Shown: positions 1-9,384, counted from the stretch's first letter. The stretch is 64,000 bases of DNA from Acidobacteriota bacterium (GCA_021791875.1 JAJYVU010000006.1:1-64000); one strand, 5' to 3'. Notes: generated from the letters alone by a model not told the origin. Program-made: numbers and translations.

Positions 1-311
1 CCTCAACACACTATCTGGCCCTCGCTACTGCTCAAAAAGCACCGGCAAACGAAAACACGTCCCTAATCACGCACCGGAATCAGCACCTGTGAGAAATGCG
101 GGCTAGCGGCCGCTCGCACCTGCCCGGCGCCAATCCGGATTCCGCCAATGGATCCCGATATGGAACCATCCATTCGAAAATTTTCCGCAGGGGTCAGCAA
201 CGGACGATCACAATCCAAAATCTCTGCGGTATGATGAGTGCCACAGAATCGACCGCACTTCATCCATACACGAACCAAGGCGAGGTCGATAAGCGCAAAA
301 GGTACAAGACC
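1..311. other. Left-edge region without a supported gene
   Basis: No convincing gene is seen between the window edge and the PilZ gene. Short frames on both strands lack recognisable domains. The plus-strand frame of the PilZ gene stays open to position 96, so an N-terminal extension from 96 or 231 is formally possible, but the SD-like AAAAGG just before 312 favours the shorter protein. Confidence 0.5.
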
Positions 312-821
312 ATGAGTTGGCTGTCAAAGCTGTTCGCACCCCCTGATAGACGCAAGGCCAGCAGGCATCCGTCTCCGCCCTTGTTGGCTTTCTACTGGGA
401 CGGGGAATCTCCCAAACCTCACGCGGTTCCTGACATCAGCCGTAACGGCATTTTCGTCAAAACCGAGGATCGCTGGACCGCAAGCTCGATTCTTCGCGTC
501 ACATTGCAGACGCAATCTGAAGATCCTCAAAAGTCCGGCGAAACCATTACCGTACAGTGTCGGGTGGTCCGCGCGGAAGAAGACGGAGTCGGAATGGCCA
601 TCCTGCTGGCGGAGGAAAATAGATCCGGCTCCCCCGCAGCACTGGGATCGCCGGCGACCCGCAGACAATTTAAGAAATTCATTGAGCATCTCGCCGCGGA
701 GATGACCGAAAAGCCCCTGCCAGATCCACCGCACCTGCCATTTCCCGAACCAGCGCAGATGACCGCCCCGGCAAGCTACGGCGATCAAGCCGCTGAGCAA
801 GATCCCCAAGACAATAAATAA
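312..821 (+). CDS. PilZ domain protein, probable c-di-GMP receptor
   Basis: This is a 169-residue cytoplasmic protein made mostly of one PilZ domain. Both c-di-GMP-binding signatures are visible: an RxxxR motif (R14 to R18) and a DxSxxG motif (D41-I-S-R-N-G46). The C-terminal 50 residues are rich in Pro, Glu and Ala and look disordered. PilZ proteins bind cyclic di-GMP and pass the signal to motility, polysaccharide or secretion machinery; the partner here is unknown. The ATG at 312 was chosen because AAAAGG lies about nine bases upstream. The gene is monocistronic and convergent with lgt. A flagellar cluster and a GGDEF protein elsewhere in the window make a motility role plausible, but that is inference. 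Confidence 0.8.
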   Translation: MSWLSKLFAPPDRRKASRHPSPPLLAFYWDGESPKPHAVPDISRNGIFVKTEDRWTASSILRVTLQTQSEDPQKSGETITVQCRVVRAEEDGVGMAILLAEENRSGSPAALGSPATRRQFKKFIEHLAAEMTEKPLPDPPHLPFPEPAQMTAPASYGDQAAEQDPQDNK

Positions 822-853
822 ACGAAGCCCACCACAGACTCCAGCAAACGCGA

Positions 854-883
854 AACAGCCCTTCCAATTAAGGAAGAGCTGTT
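854..883. terminator. Terminator-like hairpin between PilZ gene and lgt
   Basis: AACAGC-C-CTTCC and GGAAG-A-GCTGTT pair around an AATTAA loop, giving a stem of about 12 bp with one mismatch. It sits between two convergent genes. Neither side has a strong T run, so efficiency is uncertain. Confidence 0.45.
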
Positions 884-949
884 CCCCGATAGAGTCTGTC
901 CCATCCGGTGCAACCACACAGCTGAAAGCGAATGGCGAGGGGCTGAAAA

Positions 950-1777
950 CTACCCCTGCCCGGCAGCAGCAGCCGTCTCCACCTTCGATCCGTCCTCCGG
1001 CTCCGGCTTCAATCCATCCTGCCCGACCTCCACCACCGAGCCGTGACTCCGCGACCACCACAATAGGATGATCCCTCCCAGCATCGACCCGATGCTCGCC
1101 CACTGTGCATTCGTCAGATCGAGAAAAATCTTCGGATTCCGCCGGATAAACTCCACCAGAAAACGCGCCGCACCCGTCCAGATCAGGTACTCAGCCGTAA
1201 TTTGCCCCAGCCGTCGCGGCGTCCCCGGCCGGCTCCGCCGCCACAGGATATAGAAAATAATCGTCCCGCCGATAAACTCAAAAATCGGTGTCGGATACAC
1301 CTTCTGCAGCGTCGGCACAATTCCGTGCGGATAGCTCATCCCGAACCACATCTTCGTCGGAATGCCGTAGTCGCCGTCACCCGCAAGCTGGCACCCGATG
1401 CGCCCAATGCCATACCCGAGCGCCGCTGAAGGCGAACACAGATCCAGAATCCGAAGCGGGCGAATCTTGTACGTCCCGCCCTGCCATAGCAGCGCTGCAA
1501 TCCCCAGGATCAGCCCGCCAAACCACGCAAATCCTGCCCTGCTGATCAGCAGCGACGGATGCTCCATCAGACGTTCCGGCTTCTCCAGCACGTGGTAAAG
1601 CTTCGCGCCCACCACCCCTGCCACTGTCGCAAACGCGATGATGCTGATCGCGTCCGCGTCAATCTTCCAGCGCTTGAAGTTCAGGTGTAGCACCCAGGCC
1701 GCAAACACTGCGGCCAGCCACAGCATGATGCCGAAGGTGCCAATCGTAAATCGACCAATATGAATGAATGGATACAT
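950..1777 (-). CDS. lgt: Prolipoprotein diacylglyceryl transferase (Lgt)
   Basis: Lgt is the inner-membrane enzyme that moves the diacylglyceryl group of phosphatidylglycerol onto the lipobox cysteine of prolipoproteins, the first step of lipoprotein maturation. The 275-residue product has the usual seven or so membrane segments, the core GYGIGRIG signature around residue 122, and the conserved arginine near the last helix (RFLVEFIRR). The signature continues as CQLAGDGDYGIPT rather than the common NFxNxELYG, a variant form. The last 30 residues are a polar Glu/Ala-rich tail. It is divergent from hpt with about 147 bp between the two starts. Confidence 0.93.
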   Translation of the reverse strand: MYPFIHIGRFTIGTFGIMLWLAAVFAAWVLHLNFKRWKIDADAISIIAFATVAGVVGAKLYHVLEKPERLMEHPSLLISRAGFAWFGGLILGIAALLWQGGTYKIRPLRILDLCSPSAALGYGIGRIGCQLAGDGDYGIPTKMWFGMSYPHGIVPTLQKVYPTPIFEFIGGTIIFYILWRRSRPGTPRRLGQITAEYLIWTGAARFLVEFIRRNPKIFLDLTNAQWASIGSMLGGIILLWWSRSHGSVVEVGQDGLKPEPEDGSKVETAAAAGQG

Positions 1778-1924
1778 GAATAACCGCTATCTCAATGCGC
1801 GCCATCCAATTTCGGATGGCGCACCTTTCAGTATATAGACGCACCAGATGCCCCATCGCATGCACGGAGTGGCCGGCTCACCCCATCCCCGCCGTCATGC
1901 ACGATAAACTGGTGGCTGACCATC

Positions 1925-2482
1925 ATGCCCGACCAGCCCGAGTTTCCCGCTACTGAAAATCTCCGCGTTCTCTTCAGCCGCCAGCAAATTCACGCTCGCG
2001 TCCAGCAAATGGGCCGCCAGATCCGCGAAGACCTGCGCGGCGAAAGCGTCGTGCTGGTCGGCGTCCTCAAAGGCGCGGCCATCTTCCTCGCCGACCTGGC
2101 GCGCGCCATCGATGTCGACTGCACCTTCGACTTTGTCGCCGTTTCCAGTTACAAATCCGGAACCAACTCCAGCGGCGCCGTTCAGCTCATCAAAGACCTC
2201 GCCGAGCCTATCGAGGGCCGCCACATCATCGTCGTCGAAGACATCCTCGACACCGGCATCACTCTCAGCTTCCTCCAGAGCCACTTCGAGCGCCACAAGC
2301 CGCGTTCCATTCGCATCGCAGCCTTGCTCGACAAGCCGTCCCGCCGGCTCCAACCCATCCAGGCTCACTACATCGGCTTCAGCATTCCCAATGAATTCGT
2401 CATTGGCTACGGCATGGACTTCGCCGAGCGCTACCGCAATCTTCCTGACATTCGCATTCTCGAACCGATACCCCCCAAGTGA
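1925..2482 (+). CDS. hpt: Hypoxanthine phosphoribosyltransferase
   Basis: This type I phosphoribosyltransferase salvages hypoxanthine (and probably guanine) with PRPP to give IMP or GMP in the cytoplasm. The 185-residue length fits the family. The PRPP-binding loop reads VVEDILDTGITL, the LKGAAIF loop for pyrophosphate lies near residue 50, and the flexible loop SYKSGT is present. The C-terminal FVIGYGMDFAERYRNLPDI is the base-recognition and closing segment of bacterial HPRT. It is monocistronic, followed after about 190 bp by the PP2C phosphatase gene. Confidence 0.94.
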   Translation: MPDQPEFPATENLRVLFSRQQIHARVQQMGRQIREDLRGESVVLVGVLKGAAIFLADLARAIDVDCTFDFVAVSSYKSGTNSSGAVQLIKDLAEPIEGRHIIVVEDILDTGITLSFLQSHFERHKPRSIRIAALLDKPSRRLQPIQAHYIGFSIPNEFVIGYGMDFAERYRNLPDIRILEPIPPK

Positions 2483-2668
2483 TCTCCTGCGCCTGACTCT
2501 TTCGCGCGCTAGCCGCAACCATCAAGAACAGCATCTCTCCTGATGGGCTCGAAGAAGATGCCCGCCCAAGGTGAACGTTCCATCCGGCGAACGCTCACCC
2601 AGGGCCAATCTCGATCACTCTACAGCATCGGGAGAGATGCTCTATCATGTCAGGTCAACAGGAGAATC

Positions 2669-4489
2669 GTGTCCGAAACTCGCCCCCAGCCCACCCCTCA
2701 AAATCACCCCGAGTCTTTTGAGGGCGATTACCGCCCCACTGGCCCTGCTGCGCCTGCCGCCGCGCCCACCATCCGCGTCGAGCCGGGCCAGACTGAATTC
2801 CTCCTGCGACTCACCGACGCCCTCAATACCACCCTCGATCTCCAAACCCTCCTGCAGCGCACCGCCGCCCTCGTTCGCGCCGTCATCGACTATCGCATCT
2901 TCGCCATCCTCCTCATCGATACCCGCATGAACGACCTCCGCATGCGCTTCCAGATCGGCCATCGCCCGGAAATCGAACGCCTGCGCATCCACCTCGGACA
3001 GGGAGTCACCGGCCAGGTCGCCCTCAGCCGTGAGCCCATGCTCGTCCCCGAGGTCCGCGAGCTCGAAAACTACATCGACGCCAATCCCGAGGTCCACTCC
3101 GAACTCGCCGTCCCGCTCATCGTTAAAAATCGCGTCATCGGCGTCATCGACATTCAGTCCGAGCAGCCCAACTACTTTCAGGAAGAACACCTCCGCCTGC
3201 TCACCCTCACCGCCTCGCGCATCGCCCAGGCCATCGAAAACGCCCGCCTCTACACCCGCGTCTCACGCCAGGCGCAAACCCTCGAGGTCCTCAACGAAAT
3301 CAGCCGCGAGCTTACCTCCATCCTTGACGTCGATCGCCTCTTCGAACGCATCAGCCAGCTCCTCCGCCGCCTTTTCGATTACCAGATGTTCTCCATCTGG
3401 AGCGTCCGCCCCATCGAACACGTCCTCGAAAACCGCTTCTCGCTCCGCTTCGGCGAACGCTTCTACCCCAGCGACGTCATCCCCGTCGAGCGCGGCATCG
3501 TCGGCGCCGCCATCGCCGAGCGCCGTCCCATCAACGTTCCTGACGTCCGCAAGGATCCGCGCTACCACAAAATCAACGAGGAAACCCGCTCCGAGCTCAC
3601 CGTCCCGCTCATTTACAAAAGCAAGGTCATCGGCGTCCTCGACATCGAACACACACGCGTCAATTACTTCACTGAGGACCACGTCCGCGCTCTCACCACC
3701 CTCGCCGCGCAAATCGCCATCGCCATTGAGAACGCTCAGCTCTACCAGCGTGTCGCCCAGCAGGAACAGCGCCTCGATCACGACCTCCAGATGGCCCGTG
3801 AAGTCCAGCTCCGCCTGCTCCCAGCCACGCTCCCGCGCTCGGCCCATGCCGAATTCGCGGCCCGATTCCTGCCTGCCCGCACCATCGGCGGCGACCTCTA
3901 TGACTTTCTCCGCTACGACGACCAGCGCGGTGCACTCGCCATCGGCGATGTCAGCGGCAAAGGCGCCGCAGCCGCACTCTACGGCGCCGTCGTCAGCGGA
4001 ACCATGCGCTCCCTCGCCGGCCAGAAACCATCTCCCGCCGCTATGCTCCAGGCGCTCAATGCCTCACTCCACGAGCGCCGCCTTGATTCCCAGTACGTCG
4101 CCATGCTCTACACCGTCTGGAACGACGAGAACCTCACCCTCCAGATCGCAAACGCCGGCGCCGTTCAGCCCATCCTCTGCCGCGAGGGCGAAATCGAACC
4201 CGTCCGCGTCGAAGGCTTCCCCCTCGGCATGTTCCCCCAGGCCCAATACGAAGAAATCAGCCTCTCCATGCGCCCCGGCGACTCCATCTACTTCTTCAGC
4301 GACGGCATCTCCGACGCCGAAAATGATTCCGAGGAATCCTTCGGTGACCGCCTCACCGACGCCATCGCCCGCCACCACCACCTGCCCGCCGAAGAAGCCG
4401 TCGAAGCCATCTTCTCCGAAGTCCAGGACTTCCAGGGCGACTGCGAACGCTTCGACGACGAAACCCTCATCGTCCTCCGTATCGTCTAA
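2669..4489 (+). CDS. Tandem-GAF PP2C-type (SpoIIE/RsbU-like) serine phosphatase
   Basis: The protein has about 606 residues: a Pro-rich N-terminus, two GAF domains (about 45-190 and 215-365), a short coiled segment and a C-terminal PPM/SpoIIE phosphatase domain (about 400-604). Metal-binding motifs of the PPM fold are intact: GGDLYD, IGDVSGKG, FFSDGISD and DDETLIV. Such proteins usually dephosphorylate an anti-sigma-factor antagonist in response to a ligand or redox cue sensed by GAF; no anti-sigma or antagonist gene is adjacent, so its target is unknown. The GTG at 2669 was preferred because AGGAG stands just before it, although the spacing is short. The frame stays open to an ATG at 2543, which would add 42 unremarkable residues. 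Confidence 0.85.
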   Translation: MSETRPQPTPQNHPESFEGDYRPTGPAAPAAAPTIRVEPGQTEFLLRLTDALNTTLDLQTLLQRTAALVRAVIDYRIFAILLIDTRMNDLRMRFQIGHRPEIERLRIHLGQGVTGQVALSREPMLVPEVRELENYIDANPEVHSELAVPLIVKNRVIGVIDIQSEQPNYFQEEHLRLLTLTASRIAQAIENARLYTRVSRQAQTLEVLNEISRELTSILDVDRLFERISQLLRRLFDYQMFSIWSVRPIEHVLENRFSLRFGERFYPSDVIPVERGIVGAAIAERRPINVPDVRKDPRYHKINEETRSELTVPLIYKSKVIGVLDIEHTRVNYFTEDHVRALTTLAAQIAIAIENAQLYQRVAQQEQRLDHDLQMAREVQLRLLPATLPRSAHAEFAARFLPARTIGGDLYDFLRYDDQRGALAIGDVSGKGAAAALYGAVVSGTMRSLAGQKPSPAAMLQALNASLHERRLDSQYVAMLYTVWNDENLTLQIANAGAVQPILCREGEIEPVRVEGFPLGMFPQAQYEEISLSMRPGDSIYFFSDGISDAENDSEESFGDRLTDAIARHHHLPAEEAVEAIFSEVQDFQGDCERFDDETLIVLRIV

Positions 4490-4506
4490 CTGCAATCCCC
4501 CTGAAT

Positions 4507-4580
4507 GAATTGTCATTCTGAGTAAAGCGAAGAATCCGCAGTTTCTCCGTCCACGCTCCGAATCTGCGGGTGCCCGCAGA
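4507..4580. repeat. REP-like intergenic repeat with palindromic end
   Basis: The stretch begins GAATTGTCATTCTGAG, a phrase that recurs in altered form near 9385, and ends in the inverted pair CTGCGGG-TG-CCCGCAG (4564-4579). It lies between convergent genes and may also act as a transcription end. Dispersed extragenic repeats of this kind are typical of acidobacterial genomes; membership in a wider family was not tested. Confidence 0.4.
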
Positions 4581-4599
4581 ACCAGGAACCTTTTACAAA

Positions 4600-5835
4600 C
4601 TAAAGCCCCTTCAGCGCCGTCGGATCAAACCCCGTCTTCGCCTCCCACACCATGTGCTCGCCCAGCAGATCCCAACTCACAAAGTGCCCGCCTGCTTCCG
4701 GCTTGCCGGTGTCGGGGTTGTAGCATTCGTTCATCCCGCCCGTCGCTTTCAAATCTCGAACCAGCAGCTTCTGCGTCCGCTCCGCCAGTTCCACCGCCTG
4801 CTTGTGATACCCATAATTCATCAGCCCGTGCATCAGCAGGTAATTCGGCAGGATCCAAACCGGCCCGCGCCAGTATCCATGCACCGGATCGTACAGCTTC
4901 TGGTTTGGCGCAAGCGTCCGAATCCCATATGGCGCCCAGAATTCCTTCGGGTTCAGCAGGTGTTCCTCGATCATCGTCTTCGCCTGCGCCTTCGTCGCCA
5001 CACCCGCCCACAGCGGCACAAAATTCGTCCATGTCAGAATGTCGATCTTCTTCCCCGTCCGCGCGTCGATATTCAGGAACGTTCCCGCGCTCTCTGACCA
5101 CATCAGCGTCTGAATCTTTTCCTTCAGCGCCGCCGCCTTCGCGCGATACATCTTCGCATCGCTCGTATAACCCAGCTTCTCCGCCAGCAGCGCCATCGCT
5201 TCGTACTCGCGGTAGATATAGCACTGCAAGTCCACGCCTTCCGTTGACAGCGCCGGCTTATCGCTCACCGCGGGATTATTATCCACGCCGCTCTCCACCC
5301 CGTCGAACCACACAAACAGCCCATTCGGCTGCTCCCGCGTGTTTTCCCAGAACTGCAAGGTCTCGCCCAGCCGCTTGTACCACGGACGCAGCCACTCCAC
5401 GCTCCCCGTCGTCTCCGATGCCCGATAAGCCATTTGCGCCAGAAACGGCTTGCATTGCTCCGGCAGCGCCCAGAAAGCCGTCGTGGTTATCTCCCTCGGC
5501 GTATAGCCCGTGTCTGCCGCGTTCTGCCCCACAAAGCTCAGGAAGTCCTCCACCGTCGTTTCCAGCGGCTTGCCCTCGTGGTCATAACTCAACCCCACGC
5601 CCATGAAGTAGCTGTCCCAGTCAAAAAGCTCGTAATATGGCCCGCTCGGCACCAGGTACGGATACTTCAAAAGCCCCTTCGGCGGCTTCACAATGCTTTC
5701 TTTGATGTGGTTCTTCGCAAACAGCCGCTCGATTTCGGTCTTCTTCTGCGCCATTCCCGCGCGCGTCTGCGCGCCCGCCGTCAACGTGCACGCCATCACT
5801 CCCGCCAGCAATCCCATCCATCTTCTTCCGCGCAC
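4600..5835 (-). CDS. Secreted trehalase-family / GH63-like glycosidase
   Basis: The protein of about 411 residues starts with a signal peptide (MGLLAGVMACTLTAGAQ) and continues as an (alpha/alpha)6-barrel glycosidase. ELFDWDSYFMGVGLS resembles trehalase signature 1, and GYWRGPVWILPNYL resembles the GH63 core, so the fold is clear but the substrate is not; the second trehalase signature (QWDxPxGW) is absent. The GTG at 5835 was chosen because GGAGGGGA precedes it and because the resulting leader aligns with that of the upstream GH172 gene. It is 53 bp downstream of that gene and probably cotranscribed, suggesting that both act on the same periplasmic or extracellular glycan. Confidence 0.82.
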   Translation of the reverse strand: MRGRRWMGLLAGVMACTLTAGAQTRAGMAQKKTEIERLFAKNHIKESIVKPPKGLLKYPYLVPSGPYYELFDWDSYFMGVGLSYDHEGKPLETTVEDFLSFVGQNAADTGYTPREITTTAFWALPEQCKPFLAQMAYRASETTGSVEWLRPWYKRLGETLQFWENTREQPNGLFVWFDGVESGVDNNPAVSDKPALSTEGVDLQCYIYREYEAMALLAEKLGYTSDAKMYRAKAAALKEKIQTLMWSESAGTFLNIDARTGKKIDILTWTNFVPLWAGVATKAQAKTMIEEHLLNPKEFWAPYGIRTLAPNQKLYDPVHGYWRGPVWILPNYLLMHGLMNYGYHKQAVELAERTQKLLVRDLKATGGMNECYNPDTGKPEAGGHFVSWDLLGEHMVWEAKTGFDPTALKGL

Positions 5836-5888
5836 AAATCCCTCCCCTCCAATTCGCCTCGAAGGCGCCATCGCCCGTGCGGCCGGCA

Positions 5889-6968
5889 CTATTTGCTTAC
5901 CGGCACAATCCTCGGAATCCGATCCTGCACCGGAGGCAGCTTGGGCAGCGGCGCATGGGGCAGCGACTGGTACCAGTACGCCACCGAATAGAAATTATCC
6001 GACCGGTCATCCGCCGTCCCATGCTCAATCGTTGCCTTGAACGACTTCATAAACGGTATCGGCTGATCCAGATGAAACCGGTACATGCTCCACCGGCTGC
6101 CCTCCAGTTCGTGTCCGTTGCCCGTCACCGGAGCCCCATACGTCGAATACGAGAATGGCTTGTCGCCGAAATCCCATGCCCCCAGAAAATAATCCTCCGA
6201 GCCCGTCCCCTCAATCTGAGGCCGCTTCGCTCCATCGATAAAGAACATGTCATCGCCTTCGCCCCACCATCCGTTCTGGTTCTCGAGCACCGACATCGTC
6301 ACGCCCACATACTGCCCGTGCCCCTTGGCCGTCATCCATACGTAGTTATTCGTGCCATACAGATTCTTCGTCGCATTCACCCCATGATTCGGCTGCGCCT
6401 GACGGTACTCGGCATGAAAATACAGCGTCCCCTTCGGCAGCGGATGCGAATACGTCCGGTAGTCGATGTTGTAGTAAAGTGCGTTGATCGGCTGCTTGCC
6501 TTCATTCGTAACCGTGATGAGTGCATGACGCGCAAACGGCATCGGGAAAAAGCAGTTCATCGCCCGCTCGTTCCCCACCGACAGCACCGCCGAATGCCAC
6601 GTGTAGTAATACCCCAGCCCCAGCCCGAAGAAATCCCCAATCGGCGTATCCACGCTCGGATCCTTCTCGCCGTCCCAGTACATCCGCAGCACCACGCGCT
6701 TCAGAAAGTACGGCTCATTGTCTGCCAGCGTGAACCAGATGTGCGACACCTCGCCCGGCCCGTCCGCATTCAGCACCGTCACCGTCGCGCCCGGCGCCAC
6801 CGTCAGATAATCATGATTCCCGCCCGTCCGGTCCCAGCTTGACGACCGATGCGGCGTATACGTCTGTTGCAACGTCAGGTTCGGCTCCCACGCACCCACC
6901 TGCGCTCCCGCCGTCAACGCGCACAGCACCACCCCCGCCAGCAATCCCAGGTATTTTTTACCGCGCAT
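5889..6968 (-). CDS. Secreted DUF2961 (GH172) glycoside hydrolase
   Basis: A protein of about 359 residues with a cleavable leader (MRGKKYLGLLAGVVLCALTAGAQ) and a double jelly-roll DUF2961 body. The family hallmark GTGSEDYFLGAWDF is present near residue 260; glutamate in this motif is a catalytic residue in characterised GH172 difructose-anhydride and fructofuranosidase-type enzymes. Substrates in the family include fructans and arabinofuranosides, so the exact activity is open. The ATG at 6968 follows a strong GAGGAGGAG. It is first in a two-gene unit with the trehalase-like hydrolase. Confidence 0.85.
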   Translation of the reverse strand: MRGKKYLGLLAGVVLCALTAGAQVGAWEPNLTLQQTYTPHRSSSWDRTGGNHDYLTVAPGATVTVLNADGPGEVSHIWFTLADNEPYFLKRVVLRMYWDGEKDPSVDTPIGDFFGLGLGYYYTWHSAVLSVGNERAMNCFFPMPFARHALITVTNEGKQPINALYYNIDYRTYSHPLPKGTLYFHAEYRQAQPNHGVNATKNLYGTNNYVWMTAKGHGQYVGVTMSVLENQNGWWGEGDDMFFIDGAKRPQIEGTGSEDYFLGAWDFGDKPFSYSTYGAPVTGNGHELEGSRWSMYRFHLDQPIPFMKSFKATIEHGTADDRSDNFYSVAYWYQSLPHAPLPKLPPVQDRIPRIVPVSK

Positions 6969-7070
6969 GAACTCCTCCTCTGAAAATCGCCAACCCATGA
7001 TAACGATCTCAGAGCCATCTATCCACACGCGTTCCAGCGGCGGCAGAAGATCACCCGCTCACGGTCTCTA

Positions 7071-7754
7071 TCAGAACCGGATAAACACCCCCGCCATCGG
7101 CTCCGCATCCTGCGTGAACTTATCCGTCGAAGTGAACGCGCTGCTCAAATCCGCCGCCTTGTACACATTCCCCCGATACTGAAACCGCAGCCCGATATGC
7201 GGCAGCAGCGTCCAGTCCAGTCCTGCTCCATATTGGAAAACGCCCTTGGTCTCCGTCCGCGTCGCAACGCTGTTCGTCGACGTTGAACATGGGCCAAGTC
7301 CCCCCGCTGGGCAGATTGTCGTGGTCGCAGTTACACTTCCTGCCGTTGGCACATCCAGCAGCAGCCCGTACCCGGCCAGCGCAAATGGCCGCAAATTCCC
7401 CAGCGGAAGTGAAACCACCCAATCGCCGGTAACCTCATGCGCGTTCGCCGGAATTGAAGCCGTCACCGTATCCGTTGGCCCCGGCCCTGGCACCAGAACC
7501 TGTCTCGTATAATCCTCGTCTGCCCGGTTGTACGAATACGTCGCCTCAATACCCATCAGCGGATTCCAGATATGCCGCACTTCCAGCAGGAACCCCGCCG
7601 CATTCGAGGGACTTTGCGTAGTGGTATTCGCGCTCGTCGACGATCGGAACACCCCATACACGCTCGCCGCCACCGTCGTCTGCGCCATCCCAACCGACGC
7701 GCCCAACCCCAGCAACACTACCGCTACCAAACCCTTCCGCAACGGATTCATCAT
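7071..7754 (-). CDS. Outer-membrane beta-barrel protein (OmpA-like/porin family)
   Basis: A protein of about 227 residues with a clear signal peptide (MMNPLRKGLVAVVLLGLGASVGMAQ) and alternating amphipathic strands typical of an eight-stranded barrel (LLEVRHIWNPLMGIEATYSYNR, with later YGAGLDWTLLPHIGLRFQYRG). It ends in a terminal aromatic, F-I-R-F, as outer-membrane proteins do. No specific function can be assigned. Two adjacent ATG codons (7754 and 7751) are possible starts. It is followed at about 100 bp by the GH172 gene on the same strand and is divergent from aroA. Confidence 0.75.
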   Translation of the reverse strand: MMNPLRKGLVAVVLLGLGASVGMAQTTVAASVYGVFRSSTSANTTTQSPSNAAGFLLEVRHIWNPLMGIEATYSYNRADEDYTRQVLVPGPGPTDTVTASIPANAHEVTGDWVVSLPLGNLRPFALAGYGLLLDVPTAGSVTATTTICPAGGLGPCSTSTNSVATRTETKGVFQYGAGLDWTLLPHIGLRFQYRGNVYKAADLSSAFTSTDKFTQDAEPMAGVFIRF

Positions 7755-8053
7755 TCGGCTTCTCCACACTAGAACGGTTTCTACGCCGCCTGAGGTTAAC
7801 GGATTGATAACCTCGGCACTGAGATGACTTAGATGACGAACTACCCCCCCCCGAGTTTTCCACTCCCACTGTAAATTCCTGCCATCCACAAGCGGCCAAC
7901 GGCAGCAATTCACGTCTCTTCCGCGTCGCGTAAGCTGGGTAACGCTAGGCGGACGAGAGCGGACCTCTGCGCGCAACCCTGGCCTTCGCCCGTGCCGCCG
8001 GCATCGGACCGTCCTGCGGTCTGAATTATCCTGATAGCAGGAGCCCGATCACT

Positions 8054-9355
8054 TTGCATCTCTCTGTTTCTGAACGCACCATCGTGCCCGCGCGCAATAT
8101 TGAGGGCAGCCTCCGTCTGCCCGGCGACAAAAGCATCTCCCACCGCTACGCACTCCTCGCAGGACTCGCCGAAGGCACCAGCCGCTTCACCAACTTCTCC
8201 ACCGGAGCCGACCCCGCCAGCAGCCTCGCCTGCGTCCAGGCTCTCGGCGCAACCGTCGTCAACAAAGGCGACGGCAATATTGAAGTCACCGGCGTAGGCG
8301 GCCAGTTCCGGCCCTCATCCTCGCCGCTCGACTGCGGAAACTCCGGCTCCACCATGCGCATGCTCGCCGGCTTCCTCGCCGCGCAGCAGGGCGAATTCAC
8401 CCTCATCGGCGACGAATCCCTCACGCGCCGACCCATGGAGCGCATCCGCAAACCCCTCTCGCAGATGGGCGCGGACATCTCCCTCACCGACAGCCACGCG
8501 CCCATGCTCATCCGCGGCGCGGCCCTCAACGCCATCGACTACCTCACCCCCGTACCCAGCGCCCAGGTCAAATCGGCTATTCTCTTCGCCGGCCTCCAGG
8601 CCAGCGGAACCACCACCGTCCGCGAATCCGTCCGCACCCGCGACCACAGCGAACTCGCCCTCCGCGCCTTCGGTGCGGAAATCGAACGCACCCTCGACTC
8701 CGTCTCCATCCAGGGCGGCCAGAAGCTCTCCGCCATCGAGGCCAAGGTTCCCGGAGACATCTCCTCGGCCGCATTCTTCCTCTGCGCCGCCGCGCTCTTC
8801 CCCGGCTCCAATCTCATCTTTGACGATCTCGGCCTCAACCCCAGCCGCGCCTCGCTCCTCGACGTGCTCACCGCACTCGGAGCCCACATCCACGTGCTCA
8901 ATCTCGAGGACAAGGCCTCCGAGCTCATCGGCACCGTGCAGGTCAGCGCCCCCAAAGAGGGGCTCACCGGAACCACCGTCTCCGGCGCGCTCGCCGCGCA
9001 GCTCATCGACGAGCTGCCCGTCCTCGCCGCCATCGGCCCCTATACCAACAACGGCATCCGCATCCGCGATGCCCGCGAACTTCGCGTCAAGGAATCCGAC
9101 CGCATCGACCTGGTCGTCAAGAATCTTCGCGCCATGGGCGCCGAAGTCGAAGAGTTCGAGGACGGCCTCGACGTCCCCGGCGGCCAGACCCTCCACGGAG
9201 CCGAAATCGACTCCGGCGGCGACCACCGCATCGCCATGGCCTTCTCCGTCGCAGCCCTCCGCGCCGAAGGAGAAACCCTCATCCGAGGAGCCGAATCCGC
9301 CGCCATCTCCTTCCCCGAATTCTTCGACCTCCTCGACGCCGTCGCCCAACGCTAG
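8054..9355 (+). CDS. aroA: 3-phosphoshikimate 1-carboxyvinyltransferase (EPSP synthase)
   Basis: EPSP synthase joins shikimate-3-phosphate and PEP in the sixth step of the shikimate pathway. The 433-residue product carries the N-terminal LPGDKSISHR motif, the LDCGNSGSTMRM motif (PEP/S3P site), the later RESDRI-type motif (VKESDRI) and GGDHRIAMAF. The start is TTG at 8054, with AGGAG ten bases upstream (8039-8043). The gene stands alone; a REP-like stem-loop and a terminator follow it. Confidence 0.95.
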   Translation: MHLSVSERTIVPARNIEGSLRLPGDKSISHRYALLAGLAEGTSRFTNFSTGADPASSLACVQALGATVVNKGDGNIEVTGVGGQFRPSSSPLDCGNSGSTMRMLAGFLAAQQGEFTLIGDESLTRRPMERIRKPLSQMGADISLTDSHAPMLIRGAALNAIDYLTPVPSAQVKSAILFAGLQASGTTTVRESVRTRDHSELALRAFGAEIERTLDSVSIQGGQKLSAIEAKVPGDISSAAFFLCAAALFPGSNLIFDDLGLNPSRASLLDVLTALGAHIHVLNLEDKASELIGTVQVSAPKEGLTGTTVSGALAAQLIDELPVLAAIGPYTNNGIRIRDARELRVKESDRIDLVVKNLRAMGAEVEEFEDGLDVPGGQTLHGAEIDSGGDHRIAMAFSVAALRAEGETLIRGAESAAISFPEFFDLLDAVAQR

Positions 9356-9384
9356 ACTAAGAGAAGAAACTCTCCACAAAAAGA

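Noticed and set aside
63-278. 71-codon minus-strand frame at the left edge
   Set aside because: No domain and no clear ribosome-binding site; overlaps only the upstream region of the PilZ gene.
266-292. Sigma-28-like site before the PilZ gene (TACA-N14-GTCGATAA)
   Set aside because: The spacer is 14 instead of 15 and both boxes have a mismatch, so it is not strong enough.
1268-1275. GCCGATAA inside lgt on the plus strand
   Set aside because: It lies within a coding region, with no plus-strand gene close downstream.
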